Part shown: positions 13,408-24,551 of the stretch, piece by piece | Layout: every line of letters starts with the position of its first letter | Position numbering within the stretch: the stretch's first letter is position 1 | Program-made: the position numbers and the translations under genes | The notes under the pieces: model-generated | The model's input: only the letters and a program-made list of their open reading frames with translations | Told to the model about the DNA's origin: nothing | Database searches by the model: none | NCBI GenBank assembly: GCA_033807695.1 | Contig: CM066303.1 | Location: 2,542,001-2,606,000 of the forward strand | Direction of reading: 5' to 3' | DNA from: Daedaleopsis sinensis | Lineage: Eukaryota > Basidiomycota > Agaricomycetes > Polyporales > Polyporaceae | DNA: 64,000 nucleotides

Positions 13408-16400
13408 TCAAGCCAGTACACCCCACAGTCCCAGGCCCGTGAAGAACCCCCCAAGCCCGACAAGCAGCCCAACGTACGCGGCCGTGTGCACCCCTATGCG
13501 AGGCAGGACTGGGGGCGAGTTCATGAGGGACAGGAAGAGGTGCACGACGGCCACGACCGGGAACGTGATCGCCAGCGGGTGGTTCGAATACCCCGGCGCA
13601 GGCTCCGACCCTGGCGGGAAGGACAGCGGCGAGAGCAGGTATGCCCACGCCAAGACGAGCGTGAATCCTAGCGAGAACAGAAGGGAGTCGACCCGCTGCA
13701 GGCACGGGACGAACACCGGGATGTACTGCGCACATACGAGCAAGCCGGACAACGGTCCTCAGTCAGCCTTCAATCTCGCCACGCCCGACATGCGCAGCCG
13801 GGCAGAAGAAGAGAGGAGGACGACACTCACGATCACAGGTGTGCCGTACACCTCCTCGAGCTCCTCCCGTTCTTGCAAATGAATGAGTTGCTCCACGTCC
13901 TGGTCAACGGCGAGCCGGATCGCCTCCTCCAGGCTTATCGGATCCTTTCTCCGGCGTGCGTTCCCATTCGTCGCCGCTGCCCCGGCCTCAGTATCCGCTG
14001 ACCCTCCTGACCCTCCTGCCCCAGCCCCAGGGGCACTCCCCTGCGCCGGCTCTGTGCGCGGGCTGAGCGGCATGTATTCCCTGCTGCCACTGCCGCTGCC
14101 CGTGCCCCACTGCGTCTGGGCACGCGCCTGCGCGAGGATCTCGCGGACGCGCTCGACGGGCACCATCACGCTTTCGTACAGCTTGAGCTGCCCGTAGCCC
14201 TGCGCGACGCTCGTCGCGGCCTCCGCCGCGCCCCACCCGAGCGCGAGCCACCAGACGGTGCGGAATGCGTCGTCGTGCCACGTCGGGCGCGGGTACACCA
14301 TCTCGTGGCGCACGCGGAGGCTCGCGAACGCGGCGAGGCGGAGCAGCTGGGCGAGGAGCACGTAGAGCACGTTGAAGGCGACCGTGACGAGCGTGTGCGG
14401 GCAGAGCTGCGAGGCGAGCGTGTAGAGCGGCACGCGGAGGTGGTGGGAGAGCGACCAGAACGCCGCCGATAGGAGGAACTCGGGAAGGGGGGAGGGGAAG
14501 GACCGCGGCAGGGTGGGGTGGGACGGGTCGCGGACGGGCCACAGCCATTCTGGGAGCGCGGCGAGAAAGAGGAGAAGCAGGAGGGATGTGAGCGGCACAA
14601 GGCCGTATAGCGCAACTGCGGTTTTGTATGATCCTGCGAGCACATTGGTCAGTAACCATATAACCATCATTTAGGTTAAGAAACCGAATAGCGGCCGCTG
14701 CATCGCGCTGTAGAAATTCAGGATGGGATACTCGGCTTCAGGACGGAACACCACGGTGCACGACCGACGTGTTTTCCTAGGGTGACAAAAAGTAGTCGCT
14801 CGAGGGGGATGTTAGCCCGGGACAAAGGTTATCCGATTGGGATATAAAGGGCATCCTATCATACCAAGCATCCCCATGTAGCGCCTACTATTCGCCGTTG
14901 CTCAAGATAAATTTATCGGGGTGGCCGCCACGTCAATGCCTTGTACCGGCATTAGAAAGAGGGTCTCAACCCTCTGTGATGAGGCCGCGCCTTCTTAGAG
15001 GGGGATACGTGGTCCGTGTGTTCGGCAGTCTAGTCGGTATGGGGGTCTTACAACCCCCGCGTTCAATGAGATAGAACTCGAAGACAAACGAGGCAGTCCT
15101 TGTCGAAAGCCTGCATCTCGTCACTTCATCCGCGACAGAAATAGGGCGAGAATTAGACGGGTTAACCGTCGGGTCAATGTAACGGGGTCTTATATTGGTC
15201 GTATATGAATTCAGCACAGGATGATGTGCGAAACATGAGGCAGGCAGCCGAGCCACGCGAGTTGTAAAGCGAGGGTCCTAACACGCGATACCAACACGGA
15301 GCCCTTCGTTGGCAACAGTAGAGGGCATAGACACGTGTTCATATCGTCCTCTCCATGTCCGAGCACAGAGGGAGCGACATGCTACACGGCCAATGCTTCT
15401 ACGAGCTACGGCTGCACGCGCGACATTCTAGGGTGAATAATCGTCAGCATGACCGCTGTTCATCTCGCGGTCCGTTCACAGCTGTCCCAGCCGTGACAGC
15501 ATGAGGCGAGAGGACCTCAAAATTGCAAGCATCAAAGAGAAGCACGAGCGCGAAGTATAAATTTGCGGGGGACTGAAGAACTTCTATTATGTGTGCGGCG
15601 GCGCGGGGTCTCAACACACGGCGAGCAGGATCCTGGATACCTCATACGCAGTCGTACGACCTCTCGTCCATTGTGCCGCAGACTGTGCAGATGGTGTGCA
15701 GAGTTGACTTTTGGGGCCAGAGCCTCCAGTTCTTGATGTGCGCAGTCACAGCCATCTCCGCATGGCAGGTGAGAGGCTCGTTCGACGCGAGAGAATCGGA
15801 GGTCGGAACGCTCCATCCAGGGTCTGCTCGTCGACTTCTGTGTCCCGCGCTGGGTTACGCGCGGCACCCAGAAGAAGGCTGGCCAGATTGTTGGAAGGAC
15901 CTCGAACGGACAGAGTTCCCATGAAGCCGGGTGCACGCCGCGCACCGCGGGGCATGATGTGAACGGACTGACAGTGACGGGACTCACCGGCATAGTATCC
16001 CTGTTCGGCCAAGTCCCATTCCTCGTCGTCTCCGACCTCGTCGTCCGAGGCGGCCTCCTCCGGGACGCGGTCGAGCCAGCTATCTCTCCGGAGCCTTTCG
16101 GGACTCGTGCGCAGGGTCGAGGATCCTTCGCTAAGGACCGCACCGTACCCGGGGACGGCTGCATGGGTTTGAATGTATCCCGGGGCTGAGGGCTGCCTCG
16201 ATGAGCTCTGCGTGTCGACTAGAAGCGGCCTCCGCGCCATGTCTTCCGCTAGTGAGCTCCCAGGTTCTGTCGTCGATGATATAGCGGTTGGGAGGTGGAT
16301 AGATCCAGTGGAGGGTATTATGGTACCGTCCGAGTCGTCTGAACGAGACCGTCTGTGGAGGTAGTTGCGTACGATGGGGGCGGCTGCGGCCGCTGTTGCA

Positions 16401-16420
16401 ATTACACGACCAAGACCCAT
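13408..16420 (-). CDS. Multi-pass membrane protein, Ydl180w-like (tentative)
   Basis: Exons 16420-15988, 14633-13831 and 13725-13408 join in phase to 517 residues. The N-terminus (GRVIATAAAAAPIVRNYL) is followed by a polar region of about 120 residues ending in DEEWDLAEQGYYAG, which joins SYKTAVALYGLVPLTSLLLL in the next exon. About seven membrane segments follow, with a conserved-looking AFRTVWWLALGWGAAEAATS block, a Gly/Ser-rich loop and a C-terminal pair of helices. The pattern resembles the fungal family of yeast Ydl180w, a vacuolar membrane protein of unknown function; that match is from memory. The joining intron is 1354 nt (14634-15987). A shorter model starting at 14703 with a 51 nt intron would give a 379-residue protein, but the phase match and protein continuity favour the long form. 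Confidence 0.65.
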
Positions 16421-17529
16421 GACTGCCAGCAGATGCGATGTCGCGCAAGAAGAAGCAGTCAGGCGGTCATGAGCACGTCGTCGGAGGCAGCGGTGAGAGG
16501 CTAAATTAAACGCTCGAAGACGCGATGAAAGTCGCGCAGAACAGCGCCCGAATCATGTGCTCGCGCCATCGCGTTACGATTTCCCATGAACGCAACTCTG
16601 TTTCCTAACTTTGCGCCATCTTAGTGCAATGCACGCACATGAGAAGCAACTCTCAGTAGTTAGATAAAGACGAGATCTATTGGGTGATATACAAGGAAGG
16701 ATACATGTAAGGACTTGCACAAAGACCGGATGAATGAACTCGCGATCGTAACTTGAAGCCTACACACCAGTGTGCGCCCGAGGAAAGACCTAGCGAACGG
16801 GACAACGTCAGTCATATGTTTGCATATTTATCAAGGACGCAGGTCAGGTACTCGATGCATATCAACAAGCTCCCGAACCCATCTCCACTTTTGTACACTG
16901 GGAGACTTTGGTGTAGGCCGGGAGCATTCGTGTCCGCCCATCGAAATCATTTCATCCGGGACAGTATAGAGGGAAAGATGCTCACCTATACGAAGACCCG
17001 AACTGCTGACAACAACAGCATCATGACCTACAAACAGTAGAGAGGATAAGTCAGAAACACGTCAAGAAAAAACACGGATGCATAGGTCAGCCAAGGCTGA
17101 AACTAGATAGACTTGTTGTCCACATGTAGCTTCGGACAGTTTGTATGGTAGAAGTGTTGTATCATCACCATAGGAGAACAGGATGAGTACTCACAGAATG
17201 CTCAGTATCTTTGCGAGCGAGTGAACGACTGGGTGAGAGGACGAGAAAACTTTGTGCGTCCGCGACGAAGTCGTGTAGCGGTTGAAGCTCCGACCGACTC
17301 CGCCAGAACAACGCGACGCGCGAGTGGCTGAATCGATGACCGCGTCGCGCGAAAGATTCTCGCGACTTCTCGCGCCTTCTCGCTCCTCCTCCTCCCTATC
17401 CCGCCTGTACTTCAGCTCGCGCTCTCGATTTCGTCTCGTCTCTTTCTCCCCACATCTGTAGCCATACTTCTCGCTTTCGCCTCTTCTGTATCGCTAGATT
17501 TCACTGCTAGAAACTCGCCCATAAACGAC
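16421..17529. other. Intergenic, divergent promoters
   Basis: Separates the minus-strand membrane protein from FES1. The last 150 nt are very pyrimidine-rich (CTCCTCCTCC and similar), as expected for the FES1 leader. No gene seen in the rest. Confidence 0.45.
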
Positions 17530-18956
17530 ATGGAGAACTTGCTTCGCTGGGGGCTCGCGAACTCGGATCCGCGCGACTCAAATCAACCCTCGCCGCAACC
17601 GCGCGCCGATCTAGACCCTGCAATTATCGACGCTATCCTCGGAAAGTCAGATGCTGAACTCATGAAGGAGGCGCTGGTAGTAGCGGCCGACGAGAACAGG
17701 GCGGAGGACGAGAGAATCCAAGCCTTGGATGACTTTGAGATGGTGGGTGTGCATTTCTGTCCGCACGAGAACAACGTCTGAGATATCGGCTACTTCCAGC
17801 TCGTCGAGCAAATTGACAACGCAAACAGTGAGTTCCTGCACGACGTTCGAGGTATACATTGAAAGTATTGACACATCCTCCTTAGATCTCGAAAAACTGA
17901 AAATGTGGGAGCCCCTTCACGCCCTGCTGATCAGTTCCACATCGTCCGAAGAAATCCAGAGACAAATTCTCTGGGTTCTCGGTACCGCCGTTCAGAACAA
18001 CCCCTCGGCCCAGAACTCAGTACGTCCCCGTTGTTCATTGCCCCTGGACCCTTCACTCATCCGCGACACAGTATCTCGCCCTCTCGCCCTTACCAGCCAT
18101 CCTGTCTTTCCTGTCGCCCACAGTACGCTCGGGCAAGACGCGTTCCAAAGCGGTCTACACCCTCTCGGGCCTGTTGAAGCATAACGCCGCGGCTGTGAAG
18201 CAGATGCACGACATCGACGGCTGGGACGTCCTCCGCGACGCGCTGCAGGACTCGGACATCGCCGTCCGGCGCAAGGTTGCGTTCCTCCTCAACACTCTCC
18301 TCATCCCCACCGCGCCCCCAGCATCGTCCTTGACCCCGTCCTCGTCCTCCGTACCGCCAGTACCAGCGAACGTCCGCCAGCCCCTGCAGGTCCCGATCTC
18401 CTCTACCTCGGTCGCCGCGGCGGCCCAGCCCCAGTCCCTCTCACTCGGCCCCCCAGCTCCCTCTTCCTCGTCCTCCACCGCAGTCACATCGACGTCTGCC
18501 GCGCCCGCCCCTTCCGCACCCGCACCCGCAACCTCATCTACACCCACACCCGCACCCGCACCCGCCCCAGAACCACAACCACAGCCCGTACACCCTAACT
18601 CGCACGCGTCGATGCTCGCCGACCCCTCCTCTTTCTCCACCTCCCCCGCGACCGTGCGCGCGCTCGCCCAGCGCGGCCTCCTCTCCACGCTCGTCGGCGC
18701 AGTCGCTGCCCCCGTCCCGCACGGGCCTGATGGGGAGGGCGAGGGCGACGCGGACTTTGAAGAGAAGGTGCTCCGCGCGCTGCACACGTACGCCGTCGGC
18801 TGCGCACAGCCGATCGCGGGCGCGGACGGGCGGAGCCTGGGCGAGTGGCTCGCCCGGCAGAGCCGTGGGGCGGGCGGCGACGCGAAGCTCGCCGAACGCG
18901 TGGGGCTCACGGAGGAGGAGATCAATGAGCTGAGGGCCGCTGTTGCTGCTGTGTAG
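17530..18956 (+). CDS. FES1: Hsp70 nucleotide exchange factor Fes1
   Basis: Armadillo-type protein that releases ADP from cytosolic Hsp70. Exons 17530-17742, 17800-17827, 17886-18019 and 18072-18956 join in phase to 419 residues. The N-terminus MENLLRWGLANSDP and the following DAELMKEAL and ERIQALDDFEMLVEQIDNANNLEKL segments are the Fes1 domain (about residues 1-90). Armadillo-like helices follow (ILWVLGTAVQNNPSAQ, YTLSGLLKHNAAAVKQM, DIAVRRKVAFLLNTLL). Yeast Fes1 is about 290 residues; the extra length here is a Pro/Ala/Ser-rich insertion of about 100 residues (roughly 200-300) that includes a short PTPAPAPAP repeat. The C-terminal helix GLTEEEINELRAAV is typical. All four exons use standard GT-AG sites with introns of 52-58 nt. 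Confidence 0.93.
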
Positions 18957-19454
18957 GTCGCGCCACAGTCGATGGTCGTTGACGTTGACGGCGCCGGGAC
19001 CTTGACTCTTTAACTTGAGGCCGGGGTTTCCACATCTGCGCTTCGCGAACCGATCCCTGTACATGTACCATTATATAACCTCAACACCTAATCTTGCTTC
19101 CGAATCTCCTCTCCGCGTCGCGAAGCGACACTTGCGCACACATCGAAAGCCAGCGAACATGCGGGACTGCGAGGCCCCACAGACGATAAGATACATGGAG
19201 ATTGAAGACGGCGATCCAAAGATATCCCCCTGAGTTCCAGATCCGCGGTAACATACATATGTAGTTGACAGCGACGAGAGAGCTCGATAACAAATAGCGG
19301 GTCGTACAGATACACCCGTGTCGTAACATAATTTGTGCGTGTGGATCGTGAAGATGTGTGCAGAATGTCCCATCCAGATTCGTGTCGAGATTTGTTGTGC
19401 ATCGACATAGCGCCGATGCGAATTTTGGAGTTAGATCCTCCAGGGCGCGGGGAG
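18957..19454. other. Convergent 3' intergenic region
   Basis: Tail-to-tail spacer between FES1 and the palmitoyltransferase gene. Presumably holds both terminators. Nothing else seen. Confidence 0.45.
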
Positions 19455-21639
19455 TCACCGCAGCTCGGCAGGCCACTCGCGTCTCGGGAGCCAGCGGCCG
19501 TCCTTGCTAAACCGCGGATTGACGACGTAGCTCACGCCGTCGTCCGGGCTGTGCCCGATAGGCACTAGTTGACGGGGACAGCGTCAGCGATTGCACACCA
19601 GAACAGGTTGGGTGAACAGCGATCTGTGAACACTCACGGAACCACATCCAGGCTCTGTCTCCCATCGTCGCCTCCCAGTTCTTGCGCGCGCTCCCGCTCC
19701 ACCACATGTATCCCTCCTTCCGTATGCGGCCCCACTCCGCGTCCCACTCCCTCTTGGTCGCCTTCTTTGCCCTGCCCGCGCGATGTCAGCCCACAAAGAT
19801 CGCTGACGCAGAGTTGAGCCAAGGGGCGCACGCACCCGAACTGCCACCAGGAGTGCAAGCGCGCAAGCACCTGTTTCTCGCGCTCCTCTATCCGCTGCAC
19901 CCCGAAGTGCTCGACCGTGGTCATGTTGTTCGAGATCAGGAAGATGTGTGTCATGTACAGGGAGTAAACGAATATGAAGAAGAATCCCGAGCTGTGCCGA
20001 CCGATTTGGGGTCAGGAGGAGACTGCGGCTACGCTGGAAGTCTGCAGACTTAGGGGACTCACAGCGCCATTATGACGACCTGTTGCGGGTCGATTTCGTA
20101 GTCCGCCTGCGTCTTTGAGGCGCGCACGTTCAGTGCGACGAGCGTCGAGAACACCCACGCGCAAAAAAGGACTGCCCAGAACACGAAGATCATGAAGAAC
20201 TGGCAATACGTATAGGTCGATGAGCAGACTACGAAGATGACGGCTGGGCGCTGAGGACGTACCCGATGATTTCGCGCTCCTACGCAACCCCCGATCCACG
20301 GGCAGTGATGGTCATACTTGAGAACGCACTACCAAGTCCCCGTCAATACGATGACGAATTACACCGTTTGTCCAATATTGCTCACCGTACCGCAAGCGCG
20401 GCAATGGTGCGCCCGCAGCGGTTTCTCGAAGCCATCCTTGTGGCAATACCGGTAGTGCGGCAAGAGAACTGGGGTTTCCGAAGGTGTTCGCGTGTACATC
20501 CTTGGTTGTTGAACGTTCGCTGTTCCAGGAAGCGGCTCCGGTTGGGCCTGCAATTGCGGTTGCAGTTGCAACGGTGAAGTGGGAACTTGCTCTGCAGCCT
20601 TCGCCTTCACAGCAGCCACGGGAGGAAGAGCATCTGTGACACCCGCATTCTCGTCCGTGGAAGGGGCGCGGTCATGTCCTGCATCAAAGAAGTGAGTATC
20701 ACCATTGTGCCTTCGAATGCGTGACATGAACAACGAACCATTCTGCGAGCCCTTCTCAGATCTACGCTCGGAACGGGACCCTTCCCTCCTGTGGCGAGAT
20801 TCAGACCGACTGTGTTTGGACTGCGCTGGCGGGGGCGGCTGTGGCGGGTTTTGCGAGGCTTGGAATCGGGCAGCAGCAAGGTCCGCTTCGCTCGGGGTGT
20901 CCCACCAAGTCGGGACGCCATTCTCGATGGGGGGTGGTGGAGTGTTCTGAGCATGCTACAAATACGCACATGCGTAAGCAGCCTTCACAGTGAGATTCGG
21001 CCGATGGTACGTACGTGCTTTGCGAAGCCCGGGGGTGTGAGAACGACCTATTTTGGCCAGACCGTATGTCAGTGCACCGCCGGGGTGAAATTAAAGGGGT
21101 TGACATGACAAGCTTCGAATAACACCACAGGCTGCCACGTCTCGCTCTCGCAGGAGAGTCGCAAATATACGGAGGGGGTCGTGTGCCCATTGCGCAGCGT
21201 CCGATGAGTTGGACTATTCATCCACGCACCACAACATACTACCCAGCCTTGTGTTTGTGGCGAGAGTTTCACGGGGACCAACAAACGTACCTTCTCATAC
21301 GACCATATCATCATGAGTCCCAGAATACTGAACACGACGAGAAATCCGACTGTTCAGTAAGTGTGAGCAACCAAATGTGTCAGAAGGTTGCTGTAACTCA
21401 CTGCCCATCCCTCGACTCCCCAATGCGCGCGCATCCTCCCTGATCATGGTGACACAGAATCGCCCCACGTACACATACCAAGAGTAGCCAATGATGCCGA
21501 TGGTTATGAAGACCGCGAGCTTACGCGTGATCCATGGCTGAGGCTTGTTTCTGGCCGCCTCACGCTTATCGAGGGCCTCTTGCACGACCCCCATGCATCG
21601 GTGCTCTGTTCCAGGCGACGATGATCCCTTGGGGACCAT
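19455..21639 (-). CDS. DHHC-type protein S-palmitoyltransferase
   Basis: Transfers palmitate to protein cysteines at internal or vacuolar membranes. Nine exons, all in phase, give 500 residues: 21639-21402, 21349-21291, 21047-21015, 20955-20386, 20328-20263, 20199-20063, 19991-19836, 19771-19638, 19564-19455. Two membrane segments come first ([20 protein letters not shown] and [18 protein letters not shown]). Then follows an unusually long Pro/Ser/Gln-rich cytosolic loop of about 180 residues. The zinc-binding cysteine-rich domain follows: [34 protein letters not shown] in two exons, with the catalytic cysteine of DHHC near residue 309. Two more membrane segments and a TTVE motif (about 392-395) complete the family pattern. 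Ends in a polar tail. It resembles Pfa3-type enzymes, but I would not fix the orthologue. An alternative start is the ATG 45 nt downstream ([10 protein letters not shown]). Confidence 0.92.
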
Positions 21640-21983
21640 AGAAGAGATGTAGTGATGGCTTTGGGCGTAGTGGTGGTAGGAAGGGAGAGATGCGAGGGTA
21701 GCTCGGGGACGAGAAGGGAAGAGAGAGGGAACACACCCACTGGCACTCTCCGGCGAGCACTGGCCAGTGCTCGTAATGATCTCATCTGTCAGAAGCGCCC
21801 ATAGAACGGCAGATTGACTTTACCGGATCTGCTGGTGCCTCATCTCAGACTCTTTGTTTCGATCCTCTTCCTCGACATCTCGACTTGCAGCTTTGTGCAC
21901 CGAACACCGGAGCGCTTGGCTAGACAACGACCTCGTACTAAACTTCATATGATCACAGCTGAAAACTCCATCCAAGTCAGATC
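21640..21983. other. Divergent promoter region
   Basis: Shared upstream region of the palmitoyltransferase (minus) and RNase P subunit (plus) genes. No clear TATA box seen. Confidence 0.4.
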
Positions 21984-22367
21984 ATGCCATCTCGTCGCCT
22001 CACTCCAACTTACTACTACATCCGGTTTGCACTCTCCCCGCCTTGCCGTGATGTCCTCACCATCCGGAAGGCTATGCAAGATGCGCTTGGTCAATCTTTC
22101 GGGCTGGTCTCTTCTCACACCTACCTCGACATTCTATGGCTAGCGGACGACGGGGCTGCAGTAGTGCTGAGGCTCGGAGAGAGGTACCGCAGGCAACCGT
22201 CATACAGGACATCTTTCATGCTCACTTACTATGTCTTGTCTTTCACCAGTGATGCACCGAAACTGCTAGCTGCAGTTGCTGCCGCGACAAACACCCCGCG
22301 TTTGTCTCTGGTGAAGGAGTCGAGCTTTCTTCCTTCTTTGCTGTCGATCGACCTCCCCTTCGCGTAA
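21984..22367 (+). CDS. Rpp14/Pop5-type RNase P/MRP protein subunit
   Basis: Exons 21984-22183 and 22250-22367 join in phase (66 nt intron, GTACCG to ACCAG) to 105 residues. The order of elements matches Rpp14: an N-terminal strand YYYIRFAL, then a helix TIRKAMQDALGQSFGLVSSHTY, strands LDILWLADDGAAVVLRL, helix APKLLAAVAAAT, and a C-terminal LSLVKESSFLPSLLS segment. Human Rpp14 has the same succession (YHYMKVCLEF, FGEVDAALPLDILTYE, VIQVSPFLLAL). Members of this family sit in RNase P and MRP, which process tRNA and rRNA precursors in the nucleus. Length is right for the core fold without extensions. The call is from pattern recall, so moderate certainty. Confidence 0.65.
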   Translation: MPSRRLTPTYYYIRFALSPPCRDVLTIRKAMQDALGQSFGLVSSHTYLDILWLADDGAAVVLRLGERYRRQPSYRTSFMLTYYVLSFTSDAPKLLAAVAAATNTPRLSLVKESSFLPSLLSIDLPFA

Positions 22368-22732
22368 TTACGGCGTGAACGCTTCATACAACCTCTTTGA
22401 CAGTCTCGGCTTGGGCGGAGTCGGTGCTTGCAAACCACCCGGGAATCGAGGTGTGTCAGGTCCTCGACACATTTGCTGCAAAGCGTCAGAATCACTCAAA
22501 GCACCATTGAATTTCATTCAGATATCGTCCATGTCGAGAGTTCTGCTTTGCTGATCATTGATCGAGCCGAGTGGCTCATGCTGCTAAAGCGTTCCCAAAA
22601 TCCCTATATGTACCATCACCGATGTGCTCCTCCATGCGATAGTCTGGCACGTCCCATCTATCCGGTACGTGCTCCATCTCATCACCATCTTCAAGTTTAG
22701 ATACTCACACATCAACAGCGCAGAGCCCCGCC
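22368..22732. other. Spacer
   Basis: No gene, repeat or RNA recognised. Likely holds the RNase P subunit gene's terminator. Confidence 0.4.
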
Positions 22733-22950
22733 ATGCGACCGTTCTCGCTGCTCTTTACCCTCAGTTTCTTCGCCACCCTCGCGTTCGAACTTGATCCGCG
22801 AGCCACGACTCGGATGCCGATCCCGCGTTCGCGCAGAACGTCGAGGGGGAGAATTGTTGTTCATCCGGCGAAGCGGGCTCCAAACCATTGACCGCTTTGA
22901 AAGATGTGGGCTGTTATGAATCGCGGGTGTATGAGCTGAAGCAGTCGTAA
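22733..22950 (+). pseudogene. Small secreted protein with one frameshift
   Basis: ATG at 22733 starts a clean signal peptide (MRPFSLLFTLSFFATLA) followed by FELDPRATTR. In that frame the reading soon ends. In another frame, beginning at about 22814, the sequence continues as a polar, cysteine-containing peptide (DADPAFAQNVEGENCCSSG, then a DVGCYESRVYELKQS end) up to the stop at 22948-22950. No splice donor lies at the break, so one indel (real or sequencing) best explains it. Total length would be about 70 residues with three cysteines, the size of a small secreted or effector-like protein. No family recognised; the two halves belonging together is an inference from spacing and composition. 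Confidence 0.35.
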
Positions 22951-23122
22951 CGAAACATCTATGCTACACTATGACCGTCATGCGATTAAACATTGATTCG
23001 AACACACAGCATCATATGGGTGCATAGGGTGTGCTTGCGTGACATAGAATCCGAGGTAAGTACACAGTTCCGAGGCGATCAAGGGCATCCGGACCGTAGA
23101 GTAAGTCTGTGAGGGGAAAATG

Positions 23123-23656
23123 TCACACTGAAGCAAGGACCGGGTTCTTCGCAGCAGACTCCAGAACCGACGTCTCCTCGACCTGCTCCTTGGTCATCAC
23201 CTCCAACAGGCCCTCGAGCCGCCTATAATCCTCCGCAAGAGCCCCGAGCTGCTCCCTCAGCTGCGCGTTCTCCGCACGAAGCTCCGGCTCCAGCGCCGCC
23301 CGACGGCGGATCTCGTCGTCCATCCGCGCGTCCCGCTTCGTGACGATTTCACACTGGCCCCGCCAGCGCGCGGCCTCGAGCTCGAGCAGCCGGACGCGCT
23401 CGTCGTACGTCGCCTTGAGCATCGCGACGCCGTCGCGCGCCTGGCCCTCGGCGAGCGTCGCGCGCTCCGCGAGCTCGTTGTTCTCCGCGGAGACGGCAGA
23501 GGCGTGCGCGGAGGCCTTGCTGTACAGGTCGCGGAAGAGGTCGCGGTCCTTCTCGACGTCGGCGCGGCGGCGCTGGAGCTCCTCGTTCGTGGCGCGCAGC
23601 TGGGCGAGCTTTTGCTCCCACTCCTGCTCTGTGCTCGGAGGCGTCTCTGCGGACAT
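23123..23656 (-). CDS. Coiled-coil protein of unknown function
   Basis: Single open frame of 177 residues starting MSAETPPSTEQEWEQKL at 23656. From about residue 10 to the end it is an almost unbroken amphipathic, Glu/Arg/Ala-rich coiled coil (AELRATNEELQRRRADVEKD-like heptads, then DERVRLLELEAARWRGQCEIV and PELRAENAQLREQLGALAEDY). No catalytic or targeting motif. Similar coiled-coil proteins in polypores are longer, so this may be a truncated member or lack an upstream exon; the frame stays open for 21 codons before the chosen ATG. Isolated from neighbours, with the RNase P subunit gene upstream on the other strand. Confidence 0.6.
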   Translation of the reverse strand: MSAETPPSTEQEWEQKLAQLRATNEELQRRRADVEKDRDLFRDLYSKASAHASAVSAENNELAERATLAEGQARDGVAMLKATYDERVRLLELEAARWRGQCEIVTKRDARMDDEIRRRAALEPELRAENAQLREQLGALAEDYRRLEGLLEVMTKEQVEETSVLESAAKNPVLASV

Positions 23657-24551
23657 TTCCCGATGGTATACTTCTGGGTGGGCAATGCATGAGCACGGCA
23701 CGTACATCGAGAACAGCATGAAACAAATACTCGCTAGTTCAATTTAGCACCGTAGTAGCACGCTGTGAGGTTCGTATGCGTCACTGTTGCCCGGTTTGCC
23801 TTATCGTAAGTAACAAGGTATTGCCAAGAGTGAGTGTTGAGTTATTCACCTGGAATTAAGTCTGACAGTTGCACTTTTTCAGCTACCCACCCTCCACGCA
23901 GCCGCGGTGTGTTAGAGGAACAGTACATCCACTAGACGCTCGTGAGCTACCGCTGCGCGCATTGGGCGCTTCGATACCCGATACGGCCCGGGGATGTTGC
24001 GGCGTCTACACGATTTCCTCCTTGCCTCCCCCCGACTTCCTCTCTCCCGTCATCCAGCCGTCACCACTGCCAGTTCGAACACTCAATGCTTGCGAAGGTA
24101 TCGGTGTATTATCTGCAGACCTTCTTTCTCAACCGCCCGATTATCCAATGCTTCAAACACCAGTGTGCCCACTGCCACTAAGCAGTGGGGTGACTAATGT
24201 TCACGGTTCCGAGTCCTCGACCAGTATGTCGCCGACTCAGTCCTCCGGAGAATATCCGGACGCGATATGTCTGCGCGAAACAACGATACGATATCATAAT
24301 GTACATCCCTATTATAGATTGGGTTCTATCCTACGTGCATTACACATAAGGAATGTTACGCACTACGGTAGACACCATCCGTCACTTAGCCATACCCGGG
24401 AGTACTCCCAAAGTTGTATCGTAGGGTGAACACTGAACACGCACCTTGCTTGCAACACGTCTGTACTCACATTGCGATGTATATATGGGCGGTCGCTAGG
24501 AGACCGCAGTCAGACAACGGACAGACAACAATGCGAGCGATGCAAACACAC
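23657..24551. other. Spacer before the mobile region
   Basis: About 0.9 kb of lower-GC sequence with no supported gene. It ends where similarity to the other B units begins. Confidence 0.4.

Noticed and set aside
13408..14703. Short model of the Ydl180w-like gene starting MQRPLFG at 14703
   Set aside because: In phase through a 51 nt intron, but its donor (GTTTCT) is poor and the longer model supplies a natural N-terminal half with the same phase. Kept as an alternative only.
18155..18925. 256-codon minus-strand frame opposite FES1
   Set aside because: Exact antisense of the GC-rich Pro/Ala linker and C-terminal exon of FES1; Gly/Ala low-complexity product without a domain.
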